Positions 1 to 7,405 are shown, counted from the stretch's first letter. The stretch is DNA of 11,264 nt from COE1 sp964387365 (GCA_964387365.1 CAYLWP010000079.1:1-11264); one strand, 5' to 3'. Made by a program: numbers and translations. Notes: a model not told the origin generated them from the sequence alone.

Positions 1-2883
1 ATCTATGTTAAGAATTGTTCACGTTCAACTTGTACTATTTATATTCTAGCACCAAGCAGTATTATTACGGAACAGCGAAACGGAAAAACACCGGAAGATA
101 TCATGGCAGGACTCTGTCGTTCTATTATAGAGAATGTATTTACCAAGGTAATCCGTATTTCCAACGTGAACAGCATGGGCGACAAAATCGTGGTACAGGG
201 CGGAACCTTCCGCAATGATGCCGTACTTCGCGCTATGGAGCAGTACATAGGTACAGAGGTTGTGCGTGTACCGTATCCGGAAATTATGGGTGCCATCGGT
301 GTCGCATTGATTACCAGAAAACGTTACCTGAAGGGAAAATATACACAGTCATTCATCGGACTGGATGCGTTGGATGATTTTTCTTATACACAGGAAGCGG
401 ATTCACCATGTCCGTTCTGTCAGAACCACTGCAAGCGTACGATTGTCAGATTTTCCAACGGAAATGCATGGGTTACAAATAACCGATGCGAAAACGGAGA
501 AATTCTGGGAGATCCTAAGGATGATACCGTACGCGAACAGTTGAAAAAAACAAAGGAAAAGCAGGTGGTACCTAACCTGTTCAAGACAAGAGAGGAGCTG
601 TTATTCCGCGATTATCCGTATCCGTCCCTATTGCCGGGGAAGGATACCGTAATCGGAATCCCAAGGGTGCTTTCCTTCTGGGATACGATGCCGTTCTGGA
701 AAACATTTTGGCGTTCTCTTGGATTTCAGGTAAAGATATCGCCTGCAAGTACGCGTAAAATGTATGAAAACGGATTATCTGCCGTAACGTCGGATACCGT
801 CTGTTTTCCGGCAAAGCTTGTACACGGTCATCTGAGAAGTTTGGCTGCAAGCGGCGTAGACCGTATTTTTATGCCGACAATCACCACGGTAAAAACGGAA
901 AATTCCGAGGCAACAAGCCAGTCCATGTGCGCGGTTGTAAAGGGATATCCGATAGTTATCCGTAATTCCGATAATCCGGAAACACAGTGGGGAATTCCGT
1001 TTGATGCACCGCTGTTTCACTGGTATGAAAAGGAAGACCGTGATTTACAGCTGACTAAATACATGAAAGATAACTTTGGCATAGACGAAGACATCACAAG
1101 AAAAGCAGTACAGGCAGGAGATGAATCCCTGTATGCATTTAAGCAGGAGCTGTTCCGCGCAGGGCAGGCAGTTTGCGAGGAAGTGGAGCAGAACGGAACC
1201 TTTGCTGTGGTACTGGCATCCCGTCCTTACCAGAACGATAAGCTTGTGAACCATGAGCTGCCGGAAATGTTTACCGGTCTTGGTATTCCGGTATTGACTG
1301 CAGATTGCTTAGAAGCGGCAAATCATGTGGATCTGAGTAAGAGCAGATTGGATGTAGTAAATAATTACCATGCCAGAATGCTTTCTACTGCTATGCTGGC
1401 GGCTGAAAGTCCTCATCTGGAATATGTACAGCTGGTAAGCTTCGGCTGCGGTCATGATGCATATCTTTCCGATGAGATTGTACGACTGATGAAGGAAATA
1501 TCAGGAAAGGCACCATTGATTCTGAAGGTGGATGAAAGTGATATTCAGGGACCGCTTCGTATTCGTGTAAGATCCTTTGTTGAGACGATTTCCATGCGAC
1601 ATGCAGATAATAAAGAGTTGGAAATCAGAGAGTTGGAAGATCCGTATCCGGTTAAGTATACAAAAGACTGTAAAAAGGATATGGTTGTACTGGTACCTAA
1701 TACTTCTCATGCCTTTTGCCGTGTCATGACAGCAGCGTTTAAAAAGCAGGGTATTCATGCCGTGGCACTCGATATTGGACGGGAAGAAGCCATTCGCCTT
1801 GGAAAGCAGTATGTTCATAATGATATCTGTTTCCCGGCACAGATTGTAGTCGGAGAAATACTCGCAGCGCTCCAAAGCGGAGAATATGACGATAAAGAGG
1901 TAGGCGTTGCCATGGGTAAGTATGTAGGTGACTGCCGACTGACCCATTACGGAGCACTTCTCAGAAAAGCACTGGATGATGCAGGTTATTCACATGTGCC
2001 GATACTGACCAATGATGACCAGGATTATCATCAGATGCACCCGGGATTCAAGATGAATCTGCATACCGCTATGTGTATTGCTTTTTCTCTGCCGGTAATA
2101 GATATCCTGGAAGAGCTGCTTCGAAAGATAAGACCGTATGAAACAGTAGTCGGAAGTGCGGAAGCTGCCTTTGAGAAGGCAATGGATAAGGTAATCGCCG
2201 GTCTGGAGAAGCATGGTATTGCAGGCCTGCGTAACGGCTTTAAGAAAGCAATTGAGCTTATGAAATCAGTCAAGTATGACCGATCCAATCCGAAACCGCG
2301 GGTACTGATTGTAGGAGAATATCTGCTGAACTTCCATCCGGGAGCAAACCATGATATTGAGAAGTATCTTGAGGAAAACGGATTTGAAATTATTGAGGCA
2401 CGAATGACGGATGTCATCCGTAAAACATATTTTTATCAGGATTCACAGATTAAGGAATACAATCTGAAAAAGCCGTTCACACAGAAGGTATGGTATCGTG
2501 TTGCCGATGAAATGTTTAACCTGGCACATGATATGGCAGATGCGATTGCCGTCGACCATCCTCTCTATGAGCCAGCCTGCCGAATGCAGGATCTGGTAAA
2601 GGAAAGTGACTCTATCGTTCATCATACGTTTGATGCCGGAGAAGGGGTGCTGATACCGGGAGAAATTCTGCATCACGCAAAGCACGGATGCCGTAATTTC
2701 ATCATCCTGCAACCGTTTGGCTGTCTGCCGAACCACGTAGTAGGAAGAGGAATTACAAAGCGCCTAAAGGAAATATATCCTGATGCGCAGATACTGCCGC
2801 TGGATTATGACCCGGATGTAAGCTTTGCTAACATTGAAAACCGATTGCAGATGATGGTCATGAATGCGATACATAGTAATTAG
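1..2883 (+). CDS. Giant acyl-CoA dehydratase activase / 2-hydroxyacyl-CoA dehydratase-like protein (5' partial)
   Basis: The reading frame is open from base 1, so the gene starts left of the window; ATG 103 is internal, because family-like sequence (EQRNGKTPEDIMAGLCRSI) runs through it. About 960 residues are visible. Domains in order: the end of an ASKHA-type ATPase activase (VVQGGTF near residues 64-70, then the PYPEIMGAIG segment); a short Cys cluster, CPFCxxxC plus a fourth Cys (about residues 137-163); a DUF2229-type domain beginning around GIPRVLSFWD, with the SDTVCFPAKLVHGH motif near 264-277; then HgdB/D-like dehydratase segments (FGCGHDAYLSDEI, NDICFPAQIVVGEI, QPFGCLPNHV). In the better-known members, the activase uses ATP to pass an electron to an iron-sulfur dehydratase that removes water from 2-hydroxyacyl-CoA. 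These giant fused forms are typically about 1400 residues and their substrate is mostly unknown. The downstream fabV-like gene suggests a role in acyl thioester metabolism, which is inference. No lesion is visible. Confidence 0.9.
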   Translation: MYVKNCSRSTCTIYILAPSSIITEQRNGKTPEDIMAGLCRSIIENVFTKVIRISNVNSMGDKIVVQGGTFRNDAVLRAMEQYIGTEVVRVPYPEIMGAIGVALITRKRYLKGKYTQSFIGLDALDDFSYTQEADSPCPFCQNHCKRTIVRFSNGNAWVTNNRCENGEILGDPKDDTVREQLKKTKEKQVVPNLFKTREELLFRDYPYPSLLPGKDTVIGIPRVLSFWDTMPFWKTFWRSLGFQVKISPASTRKMYENGLSAVTSDTVCFPAKLVHGHLRSLAASGVDRIFMPTITTVKTENSEATSQSMCAVVKGYPIVIRNSDNPETQWGIPFDAPLFHWYEKEDRDLQLTKYMKDNFGIDEDITRKAVQAGDESLYAFKQELFRAGQAVCEEVEQNGTFAVVLASRPYQNDKLVNHELPEMFTGLGIPVLTADCLEAANHVDLSKSRLDVVNNYHARMLSTAMLAAESPHLEYVQLVSFGCGHDAYLSDEIVRLMKEISGKAPLILKVDESDIQGPLRIRVRSFVETISMRHADNKELEIRELEDPYPVKYTKDCKKDMVVLVPNTSHAFCRVMTAAFKKQGIHAVALDIGREEAIRLGKQYVHNDICFPAQIVVGEILAALQSGEYDDKEVGVAMGKYVGDCRLTHYGALLRKALDDAGYSHVPILTNDDQDYHQMHPGFKMNLHTAMCIAFSLPVIDILEELLRKIRPYETVVGSAEAAFEKAMDKVIAGLEKHGIAGLRNGFKKAIELMKSVKYDRSNPKPRVLIVGEYLLNFHPGANHDIEKYLEENGFEIIEARMTDVIRKTYFYQDSQIKEYNLKKPFTQKVWYRVADEMFNLAHDMADAIAVDHPLYEPACRMQDLVKESDSIVHHTFDAGEGVLIPGEILHHAKHGCRNFIILQPFGCLPNHVVGRGITKRLKEIYPDAQILPLDYDPDVSFANIENRLQMMVMNAIHSN

Positions 2884-2919
2884 TTTCCATAACCGTATGA
2901 GGTAGTATTTGAATATACG

Positions 2920-2948
2920 TTGCCATGGGGGAAATGCCGTGGTACTAT
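2920..2948 (+). promoter_or_regulatory. Candidate sigma-A promoter for the fabV-like gene
   Basis: A -35 TTGCCA (2920-2925) is followed after 17 bases by TACTAT (2943-2948), preceded by TGG, which gives an extended -10 of the TGn type. Transcription would start near 2955, leaving an untranslated leader of about 85 bases. The 11-base palindrome CTTTGACAAAG (2952-2962) lies on the predicted start site and could be an operator. The spacing and the 5/6 match at -35 are good and the -10 is moderate. The gene may also be transcribed by read-through from the upstream gene, since I see no clear terminator between them. Confidence 0.4.
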
Positions 2949-2991
2949 AGGCTTTGACAAAGTTACCAAAATAAATATCGGGAGACAGAAA

Positions 2992-3036
2992 ATGAGAAAA
3001 TCAGAGATTGCTTCCGATTATACACAAGGAGAATGA
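2992..3036 (+). other. Possible 14-codon leader ORF before the fabV-like gene
   Basis: ATG 2992 follows a GGGAGA ribosome-site-like stretch (2980-2985) and opens 14 codons (MRKSEIASDYTQGE) ending at TGA 3034-3036. Its last codons overlap the AAGGAG ribosome site (3026-3031) of the next gene, and its stop lies 3 bases before that gene's ATG. The geometry would allow translational coupling. The peptide has no codon runs typical of attenuators and may simply be chance. Confidence 0.2.
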
Positions 3037-3039
3037 ATC

Positions 3040-4200
3040 ATGGTAGTATCACCAAAGGTAAAAGGATTTATATGTATAACAGCTCATCCGGAAGGATGCA
3101 GGGAAAATGTAAAAAGACAGATAGAGTATGCAAAAAAGTGCGAGAAGAAAGAGTGCCCGAAGAAGGTGCTTGTGATCGGAAGCTCTACAGGCTATGGTCT
3201 GGCATCCCGTATCAGTGCAGCATACATCGGAGGAGCAGCTACGCTTGGAATCATGTTTGAGAAGGAATCAAACGGCAAGCGTACGGCAACACCGGGATTT
3301 TACAATACAAAGGCTTTTGAAGAGTTTGCGGCACAGGACGGTCTCTATGCAAAGACAATCAATGGAGATGCTTTTTCAAAAGAGATTAAGGAAGAAACAA
3401 TTAAGACAATCAAAGAAGATTTAGGTAAGGTGGATATGGTTGTATATTCGCTGGCAGCTCCGAGACGTACCATGGCTGACGGAACTGTTTACCAGTCAAC
3501 GCTCAAGACAACAGGCAAGGATTTTACACAGAAGTCCTGGAACGTAGATACAGACATCATCGCAGAGGCAACCATTCCGTCTGCAAATGAGGAAGAGGTA
3601 GAGGCTACTGTTAAGGTAATGGGCGGTGAAGACTGGATTGACTGGATGGATGCTCTTAAGGCAGCAGATGTGCTCGAGGACAATGCGATTACCGTTGCTT
3701 ACTCCTACATCGGGCCGGAGCTTACCTATCCGATATACTACAACGGCTCCATAGGTATGGCTAAGAAGCACCTGTTTGAATCTTCCAAGAAGATTACAGA
3801 GAAGTATGAGAGTGACGGTATCAAGGCATATGTTTCGGTAAACAAAGCATTGGTTACACAGGCAAGTAGTGCGATTCCTATCGTACCGCTTTACTTTGCA
3901 ATTCTTTACAAGGTAATGAAGGTAAAGAATATTCATGAAGGCTGTATTGAACAGATGACCCGTCTCTTTACAGATAAGCTTTTTGTTGAAACACCTGTTA
4001 CTGACGAAAAGGGACAGATTCGTCTTGATGACTGGGAGATGAGAGAGGATGTTCAGAAAGAAGTTATGGACATCTGGGCACAGGTTACCACAGAGAATCT
4101 TCGTGAGCTTACAGATGTAGAGGGTTACTGGGAAGACTTCTATCATATGTTTGGTTTCCGATTTGATAATGTAGACTACACACAGGATGTAGAGATTTAA
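3040..4200 (+). CDS. fabV: trans-2-enoyl-CoA / enoyl-ACP reductase, FabV (Ter) family
   Basis: This 386-residue protein reduces the 2,3 double bond of enoyl thioesters with NADH in the cytosol, either in fatty acid synthesis (FabV) or in butyryl-CoA formation (Ter). The N-terminus KVKGFICITAHPEGC is a family hallmark. The nucleotide-binding stretch is VLVIGSSTGYGLASRISAAY, followed by FEKESNGKRTATPGFYN. VVYSLAAPRRT and the QSTLKTTG segment match the substrate-side region. The catalytic Tyr-x8-Lys pattern is seen in IYYNGSIGMAKKHL. The length is close to the usual 395-400. The start at ATG 3040 is set by AAGGAG at 3026-3031 and by the conserved N-terminus; an overlapping ATG at 3033 is in another frame. 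It follows the giant dehydratase-like gene by 156 bases and is closed by a hairpin terminator. Sequence alone does not tell whether the natural substrate is a CoA or an ACP ester. FabV enzymes are known to tolerate triclosan. Confidence 0.93.
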   Translation: MVVSPKVKGFICITAHPEGCRENVKRQIEYAKKCEKKECPKKVLVIGSSTGYGLASRISAAYIGGAATLGIMFEKESNGKRTATPGFYNTKAFEEFAAQDGLYAKTINGDAFSKEIKEETIKTIKEDLGKVDMVVYSLAAPRRTMADGTVYQSTLKTTGKDFTQKSWNVDTDIIAEATIPSANEEEVEATVKVMGGEDWIDWMDALKAADVLEDNAITVAYSYIGPELTYPIYYNGSIGMAKKHLFESSKKITEKYESDGIKAYVSVNKALVTQASSAIPIVPLYFAILYKVMKVKNIHEGCIEQMTRLFTDKLFVETPVTDEKGQIRLDDWEMREDVQKEVMDIWAQVTTENLRELTDVEGYWEDFYHMFGFRFDNVDYTQDVEI

Positions 4201-4219
4201 AAAACTTAAAAATAGCGCT

Positions 4220-4255
4220 AAAGCCCGCAGGCCTGACTCATGGTCTGCGGGCTTT
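4220..4255 (+). terminator. Intrinsic terminator after the fabV-like gene
   Basis: A near-perfect 14-bp stem (AAAGCCCGCAGGCC pairing with GGTCTGCGGGCTTT, one G-U pair) encloses an 8-base loop, 19 bases after the fabV stop. The stem ends in CTTT and is followed by GTCG, so the U tract is short. The stem is strong enough to make termination likely. It ends only seven bases before the first candidate ATG of the next gene, which leaves that gene no room for a promoter. Confidence 0.75.
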
Positions 4256-4296
4256 GTCGTGATGGCTGCGTATAGAAAAAAACTATCCCGGATTAT

Positions 4297-4917
4297 GTGG
4301 AAGCAGCAAAGCTTACGCTTACGATTGGGTTAATCGGTATTGTACTTTCTTTGATTGTAGGATTACTGATTGCAGTGATTCAATATTTCAAGCTTCCGGT
4401 TTTCAGGCAGATTGCAGCAGTATATATTGAGCTTTCAAGAAATACACCGTTATTGGTACAGTTATTTTTTCTTTACTTTGGATTGCCTAAGGCAGGTATC
4501 CGCATCAGCTCAGAGGGCTGTGCAATCATAGGGCTTTGTTTCCTTGGAGGCAGCTACATGGCAGAGGCCTTTCGAAGCGGCATAGAGTCGGTAGAGAAGG
4601 GACAGGAGAAATCAGCACTGGCGTTAGGCTTTAAGAGAAGCCAGGTGATACAATATGTGATTTTGCCACAGGCATTATCTGTTTCGATTCCCACGTTATG
4701 TGCGAACGTGATTTTCCTGATTAAGGAAACATCCGTATTTAGTGTAGTCGCACTGGCAGATTTGATGTATGTCGCAAAGGATTTGATTGGACTGTATTAT
4801 AAAACGGACGAAGCGCTGCTCATGTTAGTAATTGCGTATCTGATTATCCTTTTGCCGTTTTCCATTCTGGCGGCATTACTGGAAAGGAGGCTTCGATATG
4901 CAGGATTTGGGAATTAG
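4297..4917 (+). CDS. Polar amino acid ABC transporter permease, N-terminus disrupted
   Basis: The protein is an inner membrane permease of the His/Glu/Gln/Cys (PAAT) family. The readable frame from GTG 4297 gives 206 residues: a first membrane segment (LTLTIGLIGIVLSLIVGLLI), the conserved ELSRNTPLLVQLFFLYFGLP region, the cytoplasmic EAA-type loop (ALALGFKRSQVIQYVILPQA, about 107-126) that docks on the ATPase, and later membrane spans. Family-like sequence (KTIPDY) continues upstream of the GTG in the same frame but hits TAG at 4273. One extra A in the seven-A run 4276-4282 would join ATG 4262 (MAAYRKK) to this frame and give about 218 residues, a normal size. Neither start has a ribosome site, and a terminator lies directly upstream. 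It overlaps the second permease gene by 20 bases. I read it as a damaged gene; initiation at GTG cannot be excluded. Confidence 0.75.
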   Translation: MEAAKLTLTIGLIGIVLSLIVGLLIAVIQYFKLPVFRQIAAVYIELSRNTPLLVQLFFLYFGLPKAGIRISSEGCAIIGLCFLGGSYMAEAFRSGIESVEKGQEKSALALGFKRSQVIQYVILPQALSVSIPTLCANVIFLIKETSVFSVVALADLMYVAKDLIGLYYKTDEALLMLVIAYLIILLPFSILAALLERRLRYAGFGN

Positions 4918-5565
4918 AGTTTTATTCATGGGAAATAACCTGGAGAGACTTTTAGGAGGTCTTTGGATTACCATTCGAATCTCCCTGATAGCAGTTGCTT
5001 TTCTATCGTACTTGGTATCTTATTAGGAATGCTGATGACAGTAAAAAATCCGATTATCAAGGTTTTGACAAAGATATACCTGGAATTTGTCCGAATCATG
5101 CCACAGCTGGTACTACTATTCCTGGTATATTTCGGACAGGCAAAGTCATTTGGAATTAATCTTTCCGGTGAACTCAGTGCAGTGATTGTATTTACTGTCT
5201 GGGGAACGGCTGAGATGGGTGACCTTGTCAGAGGTGCATTGATTTCCATTCCGAAGCATCAGTATGAAAGCGGTGCAGCAATCGGACTTACAAAAGGACA
5301 GGTTTATTACTACATTGTGATTCCGCAGATATTGAAAAGACTTGTACCCTTGGCAATCAATCTGACAACGCGAATGATAAAAACAACTTCGCTGGTAGCA
5401 CTGATTGGTGTGGTAGAAGTGTTAAAGGTAGCACAGCAGATTATCGAGGCGAATCGATACACGGTTCCGGATTCGGCATCGTGGATATACGGAACGATTT
5501 TTTTCTTATATTTTATCGCATGTTGGCCAATTTCGCTGATAGCGAAAGGGATGGAGAAGAAATAA
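4898..5565 (+). pseudogene. Second polar amino acid ABC transporter permease, frameshifted
   Basis: The true start is ATG 4898, behind AAAGGAGG (4883-4890), and reads MQDLGIRVLFMGNNLERLL, a typical permease N-terminus, then leaves frame and stops at TAG 5024-5026 after 42 codons. The rest of the protein continues in another frame from about 5002 (SIVLGILLGMLM) to TAA 5563-5565. One extra T in the four-T run 4999-5002 would restore an unbroken protein of about 222 residues, the normal size. Features of the remainder: EFVRIMPQLVLLFLVYFG, WGTAEMGDLVRGAL, the EAA-type loop AAIGLTKGQVYYYIVIPQ, and MIKTTSLVALIGVVEVLKV, closely resembling the Campylobacter Peb1/Cja-type permeases as I remember them. 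An ATG at 4963 opens the downstream frame but would lack the first membrane segment and a ribosome site. Either a real mutation or a base-calling error in a homopolymer. Confidence 0.85.
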
Positions 5566-5594
5566 AAACTTCCTGTGAGGTAGAGGTGAGTCAT

Positions 5595-6362
5595 ATGGCT
5601 GAACAAGAAATAGTATTAGAAGCAAAAAATATTATAAATCAGTATGGTGAAGGAACCGTATTAAATGATGTTTCATTGCAGATTCATAAAGGCGAAGTTA
5701 TCGTTCTGATTGGTCCTTCCGGCTGCGGAAAGAGTACCTTTCTGCGATGTATGAACGGATTGGAGCCGATTCAGTCCGGACAGATTTTATTAGACGGAAA
5801 GGCCATTACAGAAGGTAAAACCGACTGGCCTAAGATTAGACAAAAAATTGGCATGTTTTTTCAAAACTATGAATTATTCCCACACATGAGTGTGATTGAC
5901 AATATTCTTCTCGGACCTGTGAAAGTGCAGGGAAGAGACAGAAAGGAAGTACAGAAGGAAGCAGAGGTTCTTCTGGAACGTGTCGGACTTCTGGATAAAA
6001 AGGATGCGTTTCCAAGACAGTTATCCGGAGGACAGAAACAGCGAGTTGCCATCGTCAGGGCGTTAATATTAAAGCCGGAAATCCTGCTGTTTGATGAAGT
6101 AACGGCAGCGCTTGACCCGGAGAGGGTAAGAGAAGTATTGGATGTAATCCTGGAGCTTGCCTCAAACGGTTACACCATGCTGATTGTGACACATGAAATG
6201 CAGTTCGCAAGAGCGGTTGCAAACAAAATTGTTTTTATTGACGGCGGAAAAATCGTGGAAAGCGGTGAGCCGGAACAATTTTTTACCCACCCGGAAACCG
6301 ATCGTGCAAGACGGTTTTTAAATACATTTATTTATGCAAAGGACGAGGCGAAGGAAGCCTGA
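5595..6362 (+). CDS. Polar amino acid ABC transporter ATP-binding protein
   Basis: This 255-residue ATPase powers the importer whose permeases lie just upstream. It is the only undamaged gene of the set. Walker A is GPSGCGKST, the Q-loop is FFQNYELFPHM, the signature is LSGGQKQR, Walker B is ILLFDEVTAALDPE, and the switch His is in VTHEMQFA. The EVTAALDPE form of Walker B, rather than the usual EPTSALDPE, is one I associate with the Peb1C/Cja amino acid group. The start is ATG 5595 behind GAGGTGAG (5583-5590); the frame is open further upstream to ATG 5481, but that would overlap the permease and lacks family similarity. It follows the second permease by 29 bases. With its partner permeases and binding protein broken, it may be without a partner, or it may serve another transporter. 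Confidence 0.93.
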   Translation: MAEQEIVLEAKNIINQYGEGTVLNDVSLQIHKGEVIVLIGPSGCGKSTFLRCMNGLEPIQSGQILLDGKAITEGKTDWPKIRQKIGMFFQNYELFPHMSVIDNILLGPVKVQGRDRKEVQKEAEVLLERVGLLDKKDAFPRQLSGGQKQRVAIVRALILKPEILLFDEVTAALDPERVREVLDVILELASNGYTMLIVTHEMQFARAVANKIVFIDGGKIVESGEPEQFFTHPETDRARRFLNTFIYAKDEAKEA

Positions 6363-6410
6363 CAGTCCGGTTCATACTGAAAGAAAGTAAGAAAGAGGAG
6401 GAGAAAGAGT

Positions 6411-7208
6411 ATGAAAAAGTTTTTATCGTTACTGTTAACAGTTGTCGTAGCATTGGGAGTTCTCTCCGGTTGCGGCAGCAAGGAAGAAAGTAAAACAGCT
6501 ACTGCTCAGACATAGGCAGCAGCAGACACAGCGGCAGACACAGCAGCAGACACAACGCAGGGTTATGATATTTACTTCGGTGACCGTATTGCTAAGGATT
6601 TAGGCGTAGAGGTAGAGTATGTTTCTACTGACGCAGCAAACCGTGTAGAGTACTTAAAGTCCGGTAAAGTTGATATTATCCTTGCGAACTTCACTGTTAC
6701 ACCGGAAAGAGCAGAGTCCGTTGACTTCGCACTTCCTTATATGAAGGTAGCTCTTGGTGTTATCTCACCGGATGCGGCACTGATTACGTCTGCAGAGCAG
6801 TTAAATGGTAAGAAGTTAATCGTTACAAAGGGTACAACAGCAGAGACATTCTTTACAGAGAATTATCCTGAAATTGAGCTTGTGAAGTTTGACCAGTACA
6901 CAGAAGCTTACAATGCATTATTAGACGGTCGTGGCGATGCATTCTCAACAGATAATACAGAAGTTTTAGCATGGGCTTTACAGAACGAGGGCTTCACGGT
7001 TGGTATTGAGTCCATCGGTAACTTAGACACAATTGCACCTGCTGTATCTAAGGGAAATGAAAACTTATTAAAGTGGATTAATGATGAAATCGTTGCACTG
7101 GCAGATGAGCAGTTCTTCCATGCAGATTACAAGGCAACCTTAGAGCCGGTATACGGCTCCGCAGTTGATATTGACAGCTTGGTAGTTGAAGGCGGCGTGG
7201 TCGAATAA
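6411..7208 (+). pseudogene. Amino acid-binding lipoprotein (CjaA-like, cysteine group) with amber codon and internal deletion
   Basis: The start ATG 6411 has a strong site (GAGGAGG) and encodes a lipoprotein signal peptide with lipobox LSGC. Codon 35 is TAG (6513-6515), and the same frame is then open to TAA 7206-7208, so one nonsense change (perhaps from CAG) splits a 265-codon frame. After an AAADTAADTAADTTQ linker the sequence jumps straight to GYDIYFGDRIAKDLGVEVEYV. Family members have about 30-40 residues before that point (the IRVGVFGDKPPFGY-type strand and first ligand loop), which are absent here. The remainder (DAANRVEYLKSGKVDIILANFT, TPERAESVDFALPYMKVALGV, KGTTAETFFTENYPE, LDGRGDAFSTDN, EQFFHADYKATL) resembles the Campylobacter cysteine-binding protein CjaA. 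The loss of the first lobe start should abolish ligand binding even if the stop were read through. Reinitiation at ATG 6741 would give only a 155-residue fragment. Confidence 0.88.
6519..6554 (+). repeat. Three 12-base tandem repeats in the lipoprotein linker
   Basis: Three copies of GCAGCAGACACA (the middle one with a single change, GCGGCAGACACA) encode the peptide AADT three times, just after the amber codon. The apparent deletion in the binding domain begins a few bases downstream (after CAG 6558-6560), so the repeat lies beside the breakpoint. Confidence 0.8.
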
Positions 7209-7290
7209 ATAACTCCCTGCAGATTTTGAAGGAGGGCTTTGAAAAGCCGGATTGCAGAGGTATATAAAGTTCATAATAGAGATAAAAGAT

Positions 7291-7333
7291 AAGCTCGGTA
7301 GCACCGGATAAGTGCTGTACCGGGCTTCTTTTT
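7291..7333 (+). terminator. Intrinsic terminator after the amino acid importer operon
   Basis: AAGCTCGGTAGCAC pairs with GTGCTGTACCGGGCTT around a short loop, with one G-U pair and a two-base bulge, and is followed by CTTTTT. This is a standard Rho-independent terminator, 82 bases past the binding protein stop. A small hairpin (GGCTT-tgaa-AAGCC, 7238-7251) lies upstream in the 3' untranslated stretch. Confidence 0.75.
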
Positions 7334-7405
7334 ATAGTTACGTCAAGTGTTTTCAGAATATTTACTAATATCGGCAATATAAAGCAAAAATTCCTCCTAT
7401 TTTCA

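Noticed and set aside
1501..1947. A 148-codon open frame on the minus strand inside the first gene
   Set aside because: It is fully opposite a well-supported coding region, has no ribosome site or recognisable domain, and looks like a shadow frame. The same holds for the other minus-strand frames, including 3496-4146.
103..2883. ATG 103 as the real start of the first gene
   Set aside because: The frame is open to base 1 and upstream residues continue the activase family pattern, so the gene is truncated by the window edge.
2951..2982. TTGACA at 2954-2959 as a -35 box for fabV
   Set aside because: No acceptable -10 follows at 16-18 bases; the upstream TTGCCA/TACTAT pair fits better.
5481..5594. 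ATG 5481 as the ATPase start
   Set aside because: It lies inside the second permease gene, has no ribosome site, and adds residues unlike the family; ATG 5595 has a good site and a typical N-terminus.
6513..6515. TAG read as pyrrolysine or another programmed readthrough codon
   Set aside because: It lies in a low-complexity linker of a lipoprotein, not at a catalytic position, and the same gene has an internal deletion, so decay is simpler.
4262..7208. All importer lesions as sequencing error
   Set aside because: The two homopolymer indels could be errors, but an amber substitution and an in-frame loss of a domain segment in the same operon, with clean flanking genes, argue for real decay. 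Not fully excluded without reads.
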